Source: Caballeronia udeis (lineage in GTDB: Bacteria > Pseudomonadota > Gammaproteobacteria > Burkholderiales > Burkholderiaceae). From it: a stretch of DNA of 64,000 nucleotides. The DNA is taken from contig NZ_FCOK02000014.1 of the NCBI RefSeq assembly GCF_001544555.2, positions 80,714 to 144,713 on the forward strand, in the 5' to 3' direction. Numbering within the stretch: position 1 is the first letter of the stretch; the number at the start of each line of letters is the position of its first letter. A program made the position numbers and the translations under genes. The notes under the pieces are model-generated. The model saw only the letters and a program-made list of their open reading frames with translations, was not told the DNA's origin and made no database searches. Positions 1 through 8,507 of this stretch are shown piece by piece.

Positions 1-88
1 TGACTGGCCCAGACGGACGAATTCCATTCTTTGAGTCTCCATGACACATGGCGACGGTTGCCGAGCACGGCACCGGCGCGCTGATTTT

Positions 89-628
89 TTAGAGGGCTGC
101 CTGTGGCAAGCGGGGGGTGTAGAAGGGATTCGATACTTCGCGCGCCGCGGCGAACACGTCTTCCTTCGACGGCAAGCCGAGCATGGCGGCCTTGATCGCG
201 TTTTTCGCCGCGCGGTAGTTGTTGCGGAAGACGGCGTCGAGATCGTCGGTGGACGGGTTCACCCAGTTCGCCGATACCACGACCCAATCGTTTTCCGCTT
301 CGGGTGGCAACGTCCCGTCTTCGAGCGACTCAGCAACCGCCTTCGCAATTCCCGCCTGCGATGCACCCCAGGTTGCATTGCCGTGAAATTCGCCGGCGAT
401 GGGGGCTTTGTTGACATACAGCGTGAGTGGTTTGGTCGGCACGCCAGGTTGCGCAATGACGACGAACGGCGCGTGGCCAGCTGAAGGCGTAGCAAGCGCG
501 GTGGCGAACGCCTGGCCCGCGGGGCCATTGCGCGGGCCGACAAGCACGTTGATGTGAGCGAGATTGACGCCCGGTCCTTCAAAGCCCTCGCCGATATGGA
601 GGGTGCGGCCGGTTTGGGGTGCTGGCAT
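89..628 (-). CDS. fae: Formaldehyde-activating enzyme (Fae)
   Basis: Fae condenses formaldehyde with tetrahydromethanopterin in the cytoplasm, the first step of H4MPT-linked formaldehyde oxidation. The 179-residue length matches the family. The N-terminal signature GEGFEGPGVNLAHINVLVG, with the conserved His of the AHINVL segment, is visible, followed by the family blocks QPG.P.KP.TLYVNKA and the C-terminal SNPFYTPR tail. The ATG follows a purine-rich stretch (GGAAAACACC). No other H4MPT-pathway gene lies within the window, so it may act as a stand-alone formaldehyde scavenger or with genes elsewhere. The family call is firm; the in vivo cofactor is not shown by the sequence. Confidence 0.9.
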   Translation of the reverse strand: MPAPQTGRTLHIGEGFEGPGVNLAHINVLVGPRNGPAGQAFATALATPSAGHAPFVVIAQPGVPTKPLTLYVNKAPIAGEFHGNATWGASQAGIAKAVAESLEDGTLPPEAENDWVVVSANWVNPSTDDLDAVFRNNYRAAKNAIKAAMLGLPSKEDVFAAAREVSNPFYTPRLPQAAL

Positions 629-787
629 GGTGTTTTCCGTTCATGGAGTGGATCGATGAACAGATTGTGCGAGCGCGCATCGATGAAGAGGAATCGACGA
701 TTCGTGCGTACGGGTATGAGCGCCGCTCAGATTGGGGAATGCCCTGAGGCCGACATTGCCGCAGTGACCCCGTGCCGCGATGGGCGT

Positions 788-1078
788 TTATCGCTCGGAA
801 GGTTCGATCGTGCTGTAGCGATCGAGGAATGTTCGATGCTGTTGTTCATTCACGCCGGCCGGGTGCATGTCGGTTGAGGCCGGCCGGCGCTCGAGCATGG
901 CTTTCGGGCGGATCGGACGGGGCTGGAAGCCGCCGCCGCAATTAGGACACACGTTGCTGAGCCGGGACAGCGCGCAAGCTTCACAGAACGTGCATTCGAA
1001 GCTGCAGATCATCGCGTCACGCGCGTCGGGCAGTAGCGCTTTTCCACAGCATTCACAAGACGGGCGCAAGGCAAGCAT
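788..1078 (-). CDS. DUF1272 zinc-binding protein
   Basis: This is a 96-residue protein of the DUF1272 family, which has no assigned biochemical role. The N-terminal 60 residues carry the family pattern: LRPSCECCGKALLP, then ICSFECTFCEAC and VCPNCGGGF followed by RPIRP. The paired cysteines look able to hold zinc in a rubredoxin- or ribbon-like fold. The C-terminal tail of about 35 residues is polar and poorly conserved. The ATG is preceded by a good ribosome-binding site (AAGGAG, about 8 bp upstream). It lies between fae and the permease gene on the same strand but with gaps, so co-transcription is uncertain. Confidence 0.85.
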   Translation of the reverse strand: MLALRPSCECCGKALLPDARDAMICSFECTFCEACALSRLSNVCPNCGGGFQPRPIRPKAMLERRPASTDMHPAGVNEQQHRTFLDRYSTIEPSER

Positions 1079-1145
1079 GGTCGATGTCTCCTTTTTTGCA
1101 GTTTAGAGTCGGAGCTCGACCTTGCCTTGCCAATTCGCCCACGAT

Positions 1146-2531
1146 TTACGTCAGCACGCCCCACATCACCAGCGTCAACGCAAGGCCAACCACCGAGACG
1201 ATAGTTTGCAACACCGACCAGACATAGACCGTCTGCTTCAGTTGCAGGCCGAAATACTCGCGGATCATCCAGAAACCGGCGTCGTTGACGTGGCAGAAAA
1301 ACACCGAACCCGCACCAATCGCCAGTGCCAGCAGCGAGTTGTGGGTCGCGCTCAAGCCCGCCACGACCGGGGCGATGATGCCCGCGGTGGTCGTGGTCGC
1401 GACCGTCGCCGAGCCGGTCGCCTGGCGTAAGGCCACCGCGATCAGCCAGGCCAGCAGGATCAGCGGCATGTGCGAGCCAATGGCGATCTTGCCGATCGTC
1501 GTGCTGATGCCGGCTGCGACCAGCGTCTGCTTGAGACCGCCGCCCGCGCCGATGGTCAGCAGCAACGCGCAGATCGGCGGCAGGCTTTTACGCAGGATGC
1601 CGCCCACGCGGTCGCGCGGCATGCCACGCGTCCAGCCGAGCGCGACAATCGCAAAAAGAACGGTGAGTCCCAGGGCGATAAGCGGCTCACCGAGGAAATT
1701 GAGGGTATCGAAGAGAAGGGTTTCGGGCTGGATTGCCAGTTTCGCCACCGTTCGGCCAAGCATCAGGACGACGGGTAGAAGAATGGTCAGCAGCGAGATG
1801 CCGAAGCCTGGCGCGTCAAGCGTACCGTTTGCATCGACTTTCGATGAGAACAGCTTGCCCATCTCCTCCGGCTCCTCCACGTGCATGCGGCTCGACAGCC
1901 ACATGCCGTAGACCGGCCCGGCGAGAATCACGGCGGGAATGGCGATGATGAAACCGAGTCCCATGGTGATGCCGAGGTCAGCGTGCAGCGCACTGACCGC
2001 GATCAGCGGACCCGGATGCGGCGGCAGCAGCGCGTGCAGCGTCGTCATGCCGGCTAGCGCGGGAATCGCGATACGCAGGATCGGTTGCTTCGAGCGGCGC
2101 GCCATCACGAAGATGATCGGCACCATCATCACGAGACCGACCTCGAAGAACAGCGGCAAGCCGATGATGATCGCCACCAGCGCCATCAGCCATGGCAACG
2201 TGCGCGGCGTGGAGTGGTCGAGGATGGTGGACACCAGCCGGTCCGCCGCCCCCGATTCCGCCATCAGCGCGCCGAGCATCGCGCCAAGCGCAATGATGAT
2301 GCCGACGTCCCCCAGAATGCCGCCCGCCCCTTTGCTGAACGCGCTCGCGACGGCCTCCAGCGGCAAGCTCGCCGTAAAACCCGCGACAAAAGTGCCGACT
2401 AGTATTGAGAGAAATGGCGCCAGTTTCAGCGCGCTGATGAGAACGATGATTGACGCCAGACCGAGCGCGCATGCAATGAGAAGACGCGTGTCGTGGGCGG
2501 ACCACGCGGCGAGAGTCGAGGTCAGATGCAC
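1146..2531 (-). CDS. GntP-family gluconate/hydroxyacid:H+ symporter
   Basis: This is an inner-membrane permease of the GntP family, which imports gluconate or related hydroxy- and sugar acids with protons. I place the start at a GTG (2531) because AAGGG lies 7 bp upstream and the protein then begins just before the first hydrophobic helix, giving 461 residues, the usual family size. The frame stays open further upstream, but that extension is Pro/Arg-rich and unlike the family. Family landmarks are the LPLFFEVGLVMMVPIIF segment, the LLPPHPGPLIA motif in the middle, and the C-terminal GAGSVFFCHVNDAGFW segment. About 10-12 hydrophobic segments are evident. The substrate is not determined; gluconate is the usual one for this subgroup. 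Confidence 0.85.
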   Translation of the reverse strand: MHLTSTLAAWSAHDTRLLIACALGLASIIVLISALKLAPFLSILVGTFVAGFTASLPLEAVASAFSKGAGGILGDVGIIIALGAMLGALMAESGAADRLVSTILDHSTPRTLPWLMALVAIIIGLPLFFEVGLVMMVPIIFVMARRSKQPILRIAIPALAGMTTLHALLPPHPGPLIAVSALHADLGITMGLGFIIAIPAVILAGPVYGMWLSSRMHVEEPEEMGKLFSSKVDANGTLDAPGFGISLLTILLPVVLMLGRTVAKLAIQPETLLFDTLNFLGEPLIALGLTVLFAIVALGWTRGMPRDRVGGILRKSLPPICALLLTIGAGGGLKQTLVAAGISTTIGKIAIGSHMPLILLAWLIAVALRQATGSATVATTTTAGIIAPVVAGLSATHNSLLALAIGAGSVFFCHVNDAGFWMIREYFGLQLKQTVYVWSVLQTIVSVVGLALTLVMWGVLT

Positions 2532-3205
2532 TGAAATGCCCTTGGCTAAGTGGAGGGAGTGACTCGTTTGTCCGTTTTTTTCCGTTTTTCCGTGTGTCGG
2601 CGACGGTCGGTGCCGCGGTCGGTGCCGATAAGTCGCAGGCACCGTACGGTCGCCGGATTTTACGAGCGATGGCTTACAGAATACTTGGGATGCTTTCAGG
2701 CCGTAGGGGTTTAGAGGTGTTTTTAGGGCGGCGGGATTGGGGGCTGGACTGGGCTGGGCTTTCAAGTCGGGAGCCAGGCTTGAGGCAGTCGGGTTGGTTT
2801 GTGTGTAGCGGATACGGGATAGGGTCGCGTGCACTGGTTTGCGGTCGTTCCCAAGATGGCGAACGGCGGTCGCCATGTATGGCGTTGATCATATTTAATA
2901 AATTTAATTACTATAAATTCAACTTAGCCCGGTAATTGCAGCGAACCTGAAGTCCGCTGGGATCTGTACCGGGACTACACGTGTTCAGAACACCACATGG
3001 TCTAGCAGACTTTGGAGGCCTTTGGAGAGACCTCGATAACCACCCGCAGTAGACAGTCGAGCGATACACCGGCTCACGTATCCGAGACTCCACGTGTGGG
3101 GTACTGAATCGGATACGAGTATTGGAGGTTTGTCATATCGCCGGAGGGGGCCAGCGTTTTTCTCGACGAATAGCCTCACGTCGCGCCAAGCGTCGTCATA
3201 CCCGA

Positions 3206-3221
3206 CTTTATGCGCATAAAG
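3206..3221. promoter_or_regulatory. parS: parS centromere-like palindrome 1
   Basis: CTTTATGCGCATAAAG is a perfect 16-bp palindrome, identical to the copy between parA and parB. It resembles the parS sites published for Burkholderia secondary replicons. It is the likely ParB-binding site, about 0.7 kb upstream of parA. Confidence 0.8.
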
Positions 3222-3550
3222 CTGGCTTGCCTCGGTACGCTTCCCGGCTCGGCGTTGCTTGCTCCCATATCGCAACCGTCACAGCCGCGGCTGCGGTAAT
3301 TACGGCGCAACTGAACTTCAATTCTCATAAGGCCCGACACTGTGCCTTGATCCGGGACATTTTCAGTCAAGCCGGAGATCGCACGACTTTTGTTGCGAGC
3401 AGGAGGGAGCCGAACTCCCGCGGGCTGTGCCACAGATAAAGATTATCGAGGTGAAAAAGGCGATGCCGAGGCCAAGCCTCACGTTCCTGCCAAAGTTGAG
3501 GACGCCGACGCGCTGCGGAAATACCCAGAGAACAGACTGCAGACCTTCGA

Positions 3551-3598
3551 CCAAAGCCAAAGCCAAAGCCAAAGCCAAAGCCAAAGCCAAAGCCAAAG
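3551..3598. repeat. CCAAAG hexanucleotide microsatellite, 8 copies
   Basis: Eight perfect head-to-tail copies of CCAAAG are followed by a ninth with one base missing. The tract is open in all three plus frames and on the minus strand, as expected of a 6-bp repeat. It sits between two parS sites, upstream of parA. Copy number is likely to vary by slippage. Whether it has any function is unknown. Confidence 0.9.
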
Positions 3599-3808
3599 CC
3601 AAGTTTTCCCGATCAATCTGACTGGCGCTCAGAGCACGAATTGCTTCCGGATCGACTGGAATCGCGCTGGCACGCAGACCGAATATAGATAGCTGGACTG
3701 CGGCATAGGGGATCTGCGCTGCGCTACTTCGCACTCTTAGCCAGCCCATCCGCATCTTCAATGCTCGAGAACACCATCGCGGCGAGACCAAGCAACCGCA
3801 CGCGGGGA

Positions 3809-3824
3809 CTTTATGCGCATAAAC
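3809..3824. promoter_or_regulatory. parS: parS-like palindrome 2
   Basis: CTTTATGCGCATAAAC differs from the perfect palindrome only at the last base. G/C-rich flanks (GGGGA on the left, CCC on the right) extend the dyad imperfectly. It lies 99 bp upstream of parA, where ParB binding could also repress the operon. Confidence 0.75.
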
Positions 3825-3922
3825 CCCACGGAAAACCGGCCGAACAGCCAACTAGCTGAGTTATCTCTAGAAAAATTGAGTTTTCAATGTAAAATTCGCA
3901 AAGCTAAATTTGGGAGCAAAAC

Positions 3923-4585
3923 GTGGCAGCTGAAATCATTGCAATCACGCAGCAGAAGGGCGGAGTAGGGAAAAGCACGATAGCAATGCATCTAGGCGCG
4001 GCGTTTCACGAGAAAGGAAAGCGGGTGCTTGTCGTTGACGCAGACGGGCAAAACACGCTGGTTCACTGGGCCAGCGCGGCGGCCGACGAGGCCAGCGGTA
4101 TCCCTTTTCCTATCGTGAACCTGTCGGAAGCAGGAGCCCAGATTCATCGAGAGATCAAGAAATTCGTCAACGACTACGACATCATCGTTGTCGATTGCCC
4201 ACCCTCCATTACGGAAAAGGTTTCGGGCGTTGTCCTTCTCGCTGCGACGGTTGCGATCGTCCCGACATCCTCATCACCCGCCGACTATTGGTCCAGCGTG
4301 GGCCTCGTCAAACTCATTCAGCAAGCACAGGTCATGAATGAAGATCTGCGCGCCGTGTTTCTCCTCAACAAAACTGAGGAAAAACGCATGCTGACGCGCG
4401 AACTGAAACGTGCGCTGGAAGAATTGGGTTTTCCTTTGCTGAAAACGCAGATTCCGACCCGAGAGTGCTACAAGCAGGCAATGGCGCTAGGGCAGACGGT
4501 ACTTCAGATGAGCGACCGGGGAGCGCGACTGGCTGCCATTGAAATACGTGCGTGCGCAGACGAAGTTCTCGCCATGCTTCCCTGA
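3923..4585 (+). CDS. parA: ParA partition ATPase of the secondary replicon
   Basis: This is a 220-residue Walker-type ATPase that moves ParB-parS complexes over the nucleoid during replicon segregation. The deviant Walker A box QQKGGVGKST lies at about residues 9-18, the Walker A' region VVDADGQNT at about 38-46, and the Walker B-like IIVVDCPPS follows near residue 88. The protein is short and has no N-terminal helix-turn-helix, as in small ParA proteins that leave operon repression to ParB. The start is GTG (3923) with GGGAG about 6 bp upstream. The stop is followed at once by a parS site and then parB, 24 bp downstream, so the two genes form one operon. Confidence 0.93.
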   Translation: MAAEIIAITQQKGGVGKSTIAMHLGAAFHEKGKRVLVVDADGQNTLVHWASAAADEASGIPFPIVNLSEAGAQIHREIKKFVNDYDIIVVDCPPSITEKVSGVVLLAATVAIVPTSSSPADYWSSVGLVKLIQQAQVMNEDLRAVFLLNKTEEKRMLTRELKRALEELGFPLLKTQIPTRECYKQAMALGQTVLQMSDRGARLAAIEIRACADEVLAMLP

Positions 4586-4601
4586 CTTTATGCGCATAAA
4601 G
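4586..4601. promoter_or_regulatory. parS: parS palindrome 3, between parA and parB
   Basis: A perfect CTTTATGCGCATAAAG lies exactly between the parA stop codon and the parB start. A ParB site inside the par operon is common and supports the assignment of this palindrome as the cognate centromere. Confidence 0.85.
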
Positions 4602-4609
4602 GATCCTGA

Positions 4610-5674
4610 ATGAAACCTACCCAGTTCGCAAAAGGCTTTAAAGCCCGGCCGGATACCACCAGCAGCGAAAAGCGCACGGCCCTTGATCGGATCAACGCTA
4701 TCGACGAAATCGTCAATCAAGAGGCCGGCAACGATAAGCAAGTCACCGGTCGTTCCAGCGCTTACACCGAAGAAGAGTTTCACGCTGACCCAGCGACGCA
4801 AGAGTCGGAACAGTTCAAGGCGTGGCGCCGGCAAAACAGATACGTACATGGCCAGGTCATTGAGTTGCCGCTAAAGGCAATCAAGCCGAGCCCATTCAAC
4901 CCCAGGCATTTCTATCTGAAGGCGTCCATCGCAGAACTGGCCGTCAATCTGGCGAAACAGGGCCAGCAGCAAGCGATTCACGTGATCCCCGATCACGAAA
5001 ACCCCGGCACTTTCTTCGTCAGCGACGGTGGCCGACGCGTGCGGGCGTTGAAGGAAGCCAACAAGGAAACGGTGAAGGCAATCGTCATCGACCTTCCTAT
5101 TGGTATCGAAAGCTACAAGCTGGGTTATGACCTGAACGTACAGCGGGACTCGCAGACCGTCTTCGATAACGCCATCGTCTGGAAGCGTTTCCTCGATGAA
5201 AAGCACTTCCAGAGCCAGCGGGAACTCGCTGACCACCTAGGCCTGGACGAATCAACAATCGCCGTGGCTTTGGCTATCGCCAAGCTACCCGAGAACGTCA
5301 TGCATGAAATGGTCGCCCGTCCGGATAGATTCGGGTCCAACATGGCTTACCAGGTTTCACGTTTTCATACGGCGCGCGGCGCCGATGCCACGTTGCGGTT
5401 GATCAACAAGATTGCCTCGGATGACCTGAGCACACGACAAGTCGCCGACATTGTGAAAGGCCGTGCAAGCGCACAAGAAACACCGAAGCCCGCGGGCCGT
5501 CAACGCTACGCGCAACGTTTGGAAATCAAGCTGGACGGGCTAGCCGTGGGTGATCTCAAGACGTATGGAGACGACAGGCTGGAGTTGCGCTTGCGTGGTT
5601 TGTCGAAAGACAAACGCGACGAAATTCTTCAACAGATAGAGAAAATACTGCAAGCGGGTACGGTAAAGCGATAA
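4610..5674 (+). CDS. parB: ParB centromere-binding protein
   Basis: This 354-residue ParB/Spo0J-family protein loads on parS and recruits ParA. The ParB N-terminal nuclease-like fold starts near residue 85 (IELPLKAIKPSPFNPR). The arginine box appears as SDGGRRVRAL, where GERR is typical. The central helix-turn-helix lies around residues 200-225 (SQRELADHLGLDESTIAVALAIAKLP). The C-terminal 50 residues are charged and helical, as in the dimerisation domain. The first 80 residues are polar and probably carry the ParA-contact region. It is co-transcribed with parA. Its target is most likely the CTTTATGCGCATAAAG palindromes in this window. Confidence 0.92.
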   Translation: MKPTQFAKGFKARPDTTSSEKRTALDRINAIDEIVNQEAGNDKQVTGRSSAYTEEEFHADPATQESEQFKAWRRQNRYVHGQVIELPLKAIKPSPFNPRHFYLKASIAELAVNLAKQGQQQAIHVIPDHENPGTFFVSDGGRRVRALKEANKETVKAIVIDLPIGIESYKLGYDLNVQRDSQTVFDNAIVWKRFLDEKHFQSQRELADHLGLDESTIAVALAIAKLPENVMHEMVARPDRFGSNMAYQVSRFHTARGADATLRLINKIASDDLSTRQVADIVKGRASAQETPKPAGRQRYAQRLEIKLDGLAVGDLKTYGDDRLELRLRGLSKDKRDEILQQIEKILQAGTVKR

Positions 5675-5689
5675 AGCAAGCGGGATAGC

Positions 5690-5713
5690 GGCAAACGGGC
5701 AAACGGGCAAACG
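5690..5713. repeat. GGCAAACG tandem repeat, 3 copies
   Basis: Three perfect copies of an 8-bp unit lie just after the parB stop, in the short gap between the converging parB and rep genes. No function is evident. Confidence 0.7.
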
Positions 5714-5718
5714 AAAGC

Positions 5719-5746
5719 AGGGACAGCGCAGCGACAAGCCGTCCCT
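5719..5746. terminator. Weak hairpin between converging parB and rep
   Basis: AGGGAC and GTCCCT pair across a 16-base loop, with no clear T-run. It lies where a bidirectional terminator would be expected, but the stem is short and the call is tentative. Confidence 0.25.
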
Positions 5747-5757
5747 CTATCGGGGCC

Positions 5758-7143
5758 TCACGCGACTCGGCTTTGATTCAACGTAAAAGCCAGCAAGTCA
5801 CCGTCAGTCGGCTCTCCCCAAGTTTTCCGTGCAAGCCAGTCGAAAAACGAGGTTTCTCCCATCTTTGAATCCAGGCCCCGCTTGCGCCAATCTTCACGCA
5901 TGTGGGCACCGAGTTCCGGCAATACATCTTCCTCGAAGGTCTGACGCGCCAGCTCCCGTTCAGACTCACCTTGTTCCTCGTACAACGCACGTGCTTCCTT
6001 CCGGCGAAACACGGAGTATTCGCTCAGCAAACGCGCCTTCAGGTCGTCGGCCGGTGCTCCGCTGGTTTTCGCTGGAGCCGCCGCGGCCGGCAGCGCTTCA
6101 AGCTGCGGCGCATAACCTTTCTTCAAAGCGTCCTTGAAAAGTGCGGCGGCGCTTCGTACCGGTGGCAGCGACGTGCTCCGCATTCTCTGCTCGGTCATTT
6201 GCAACGCTGCGCGAATCCGGTTTTCCTCGCTGTCCGCGTAAAGCGTTTGCGCATCTTTCAACGGAATCCCGATCTTGACCATGCGGTCGACCAGCGTACT
6301 GTCGAAGACGTTCGGATGTTCATCGAGTGCCAGCATGGGCTGCTTGCGCTCCGTTACGCGAAACTGAATTTCAGCCACGCGCCGACCTTCCCGATGCTCG
6401 ATCAGTTCGACAAAAATGTTGGTAACGGCATTAACTTCCGCGATCGCGGGCCGAAGATAGTCGCGCTTGAAATATTTGTATTCGCGCTTGGCTTCGTCGC
6501 CCGCTTCGGTGTCGGGCGTTCCCGAGAGGATAGGCCGCCACCATTCCCAGGTCTCGCGCATGGTGAGATGACTCGGGTTCGTCAGATAACGAACGCAGAT
6601 TTCGTACAGCGCGAGACCCGCGCTGCTGCGAAGCTGGCTCTGAAACTGCAGACTCAGTCGCGCATATTGCACCGGGTCGAGCAGCTTTTTCTTGATCTTC
6701 GGCGCAAAGGAAAACTCGACCCACACCCGGCGTGTGGCGGGGTCTTCGAGAATTTCGGCGTCTGCGATCAATGTCGATATGCCCCACTTACGTCCAGGCT
6801 TCTGACTCGACGTGCCCGTGCTCCACTCAACCTGAACCGACACCATGCGGCGCAAATGCTCTTTCACCAGCGCGGTATCGTTGGAATCGAACGCTGAATT
6901 CGCGACAATGTCCGATAACAACGCGCGGTACGTGTCCCCCGATTCGTCCGCCTGCTGAGCAACAGCCAGCAGGACGTTGAACAACTTGCGGGTCAAGAGC
7001 GTGATCTTGCCGCTCTTTGGCTGGATAGCGATGGCTTCGACGGCTTTTCGCAGCTCAGCCGAGCTCGGACTCACTACATCGGTCTTCTTCGCGCGTTTGG
7101 TTGCCATGCTGGAGTCAGGAGAATTTTGGGAAAGCATACTCAT
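5758..7143 (-). CDS. Rep_3-family replication initiator of the secondary replicon
   Basis: This is a 461-residue iteron-binding initiator of the Rep_3 type, as found at Burkholderia second-chromosome origins. The winged-helix N-terminal half includes KITLLTRKLFNVLLAVAQ near residues 47-64, and the second domain includes LALYEICVRYLTN near residue 180. The C-terminal half (about residues 300-461) is longer than in plasmid Rep_3 proteins and is Ala/Glu-rich. Possible starts are the ATGs at 7143, 7137 and 7107; none has a strong ribosome-binding site, and I keep the longest. The gene reads away from the iteron array, and its start lies inside a 12-bp inverted repeat, which suggests autorepression. 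It converges on parB. Confidence 0.88.
   Translation of the reverse strand: MSMLSQNSPDSSMATKRAKKTDVVSPSSAELRKAVEAIAIQPKSGKITLLTRKLFNVLLAVAQQADESGDTYRALLSDIVANSAFDSNDTALVKEHLRRMVSVQVEWSTGTSSQKPGRKWGISTLIADAEILEDPATRRVWVEFSFAPKIKKKLLDPVQYARLSLQFQSQLRSSAGLALYEICVRYLTNPSHLTMRETWEWWRPILSGTPDTEAGDEAKREYKYFKRDYLRPAIAEVNAVTNIFVELIEHREGRRVAEIQFRVTERKQPMLALDEHPNVFDSTLVDRMVKIGIPLKDAQTLYADSEENRIRAALQMTEQRMRSTSLPPVRSAAALFKDALKKGYAPQLEALPAAAAPAKTSGAPADDLKARLLSEYSVFRRKEARALYEEQGESERELARQTFEEDVLPELGAHMREDWRKRGLDSKMGETSFFDWLARKTWGEPTDGDLLAFTLNQSRVA
6562..6577 (-). repeat. Iteron-like 16-mer inside rep
   Basis: The minus strand reads CCCGAGTCATCTCACC, which fits CCCGnnnnnnCTCACC. The variable core is less A/T-rich than in origin copies and the site lies inside coding sequence, so it may be a chance match. 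Confidence 0.3.
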
Positions 7144-7252
7144 GACGGTGAAGCTCGTCTACAGGTGCGCCCTCACCCTGTAGTGGTGAAGGGGATGTAG
7201 CACGCAAAACTCACTGAGGTGCGCTCCTGAAAACTCTCACCTTCACCGTCAT
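7142..7252. promoter_or_regulatory. Nested dyads over the rep start (probable rep operator)
   Basis: ATGACGGTGAAG (7142-7153) is repeated in inverted form at 7241-7252, a perfect 12-bp match. Between them CTACAGGTG (7159-7167) faces CACCCTGTAG (7174-7183), one base off a perfect dyad. The arms contain the GGTG/CACC core of the iterons. Rep_3 initiators often repress their own gene as dimers on inverted half-iterons, and this layout at the rep start fits that. The rep promoter must lie here or just beyond. Confidence 0.6.
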
Positions 7253-8496
7253 GCGTCATCTCATTTATGCCCCGTGCCATGCGGGTAAACGGATTGAGCG
7301 CCTGCGGAGTCGCATCAAGGTGCTTCAAACCTGGTCCCGTATTTCCTCACCTGAAATTTTTTACGCGTCCCTGTGGTTTTTACGAAATTCTCCCTGCGCG
7401 GTAAAAACTCACGAAAACGCGGAGAAATTGCGGTAATCGTCGAGTTATCAAAGCTTTAACCCTCGATGGCACGCCAGTTGCCGCGCAATTGATCCCGCAA
7501 AAGCTCACCTTAGACCCGCCGGAGAGCCCTATTCAGCCGAGTTGCCGTTTCAAAACAGGGTTCCGCACCCCACATCCACGGTCCCGCATAACCTCACCTT
7601 TAGACTGTCGCGCGGGTAGCTGCATCGATAGATGTCCCCCATCGGCCCCCGCAAACACTCACCTTTAGGCTCACAAACGGACGATTTGCTCGATTTCAGC
7701 ACTGTGGACCCCCTCTCGGCACCCAAACTCAGCTAAATATGGTCCTGTAAAAGCTCACCTTTGCCTCTTTTCAACACAGCAAAGACAGCCTCGTACTCCA
7801 GGCCAACACTCCCGGAAACACTCACCTTTGTCGCGATACAAGCACATTGAGCCCGCACAAAATCTTTTTAAATCAGACACTTAATCCAACATTGGTTGAC
7901 AAGCTATCTGCTGAACGAGATCCTCAAGCCTTACGATGGAAACGATACCCTCCCGAAAAGCCTCACCTTTGAGATCCCCCAATGCCGCTGACGCGGTCCA
8001 GGAGTGGCCTCAAGCTGCTCCCGAAAACCCTCACCGCTAGCCCAGTTCTCTCGAAATACCCCTTAAAACCAGCACCATCGTCAAAATAGGAGGGCTCGAA
8101 CCGAGCCACGCACCTCTCCCGTATTTCCTCACCGTAGAGGGATTGCTCGCTTTGCAAACTACGGCCTCCGAACCCCTCACGCCCGGATAGTCTCACCCTG
8201 GAACCGGTTTGGCCCCTGCAAAGCCTCACCTATAGGTAATAATTACCTATTTCAGATTGAAATTTTCGAATTTTCGTTATCCTGCAAACGCTCACTGCTC
8301 AGATTGACAATCGGAAGTGCGCCGTACTGCTGTGTATGGTCCATCGTCTGAATGGCCCCTGTATTTCCTCACCTTCCTAAAACGCCTGTCTCCCGAACTC
8401 GCTCACGCTTGCTCCCGTGACTCCTCACGCTAGGTCCCGAACCTATACACCGATCACCCCCGCGTTCTCTCACCTTCTATCCCGCAGACACTCACC
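7226..8496 (+). other. oriC2: Replication origin: array of about 18 iterons
   Basis: The 16-bp motif CC(C/T)GnnnnnnCTCAC(C/T/G) repeats in one orientation, starting at 7226, 7336, 7494, 7583, 7648, 7744, 7811, 7952, 8020, 8118, 8182, 8215, 8281, 8358, 8392, 8414, 8459 and 8481. The variable six bases are usually A/T-rich (for example GTATTTC at 7336 and 8118). TTT, TTA or TAT often follows the motif. Degenerate copies are visible near 7205, 7400, 8167 and 8436. The array lies between rep and kfrA and has no gene. Start-to-start distances are often close to multiples of 11 bp (22, 33, 34, 45, 64-68, 77, 89, 98, 110). No clear consensus DnaA box was found. The array is the likely Rep-binding origin. 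Confidence 0.85.
8231..8282. other. AT-rich segment with perfect dyad (candidate unwinding region)
   Basis: This is the most AT-rich part of the iteron array. It begins with ATAGGTAAT (8232-8240), one base, then ATTACCTAT (8242-8250), a perfect 9-bp inverted repeat, followed by a run of A/T-rich sequence up to the iteron at 8281. It is directly flanked by iterons on both sides, as expected of a DNA-unwinding element. No experimental evidence can be drawn from sequence alone. Confidence 0.45.
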
Positions 8497-8507
8497 GATC
8501 AGCTCGG

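Larger units (their letters stand above)
2532..3922. other. Gene-poor region upstream of parA
   Basis: No convincing gene is seen in these 1.4 kb. The stretch 2880-2935 is AT-rich against a GC-rich background. Two parS-like palindromes (3206-3221, 3809-3824) and a CCAAAG hexanucleotide tract (3551-3598) lie here. The short frames that cross the hexanucleotide tract translate to (Ala-Leu)n, (Gln-Ser)n or (Ala-Lys)n and are better explained by the repeat than by a protein. The last 60 bp before parA are AT-rich and probably carry its promoter. Confidence 0.6.

Noticed and set aside
3363..3851. 162-codon minus-strand frame with a long (Ala-Leu)n run
   Set aside because: The run is the translation of the CCAAAG microsatellite. 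The frame has no good ribosome-binding site and no recognised family, and it crosses a parS site.
7226..8496. CRISPR-like regularly repeated short motif
   Set aside because: The repeats are only 16 bp with a variable core, spacing varies from 22 to 158 bp, and no cas gene is present. Iterons next to a Rep_3 gene explain the pattern.
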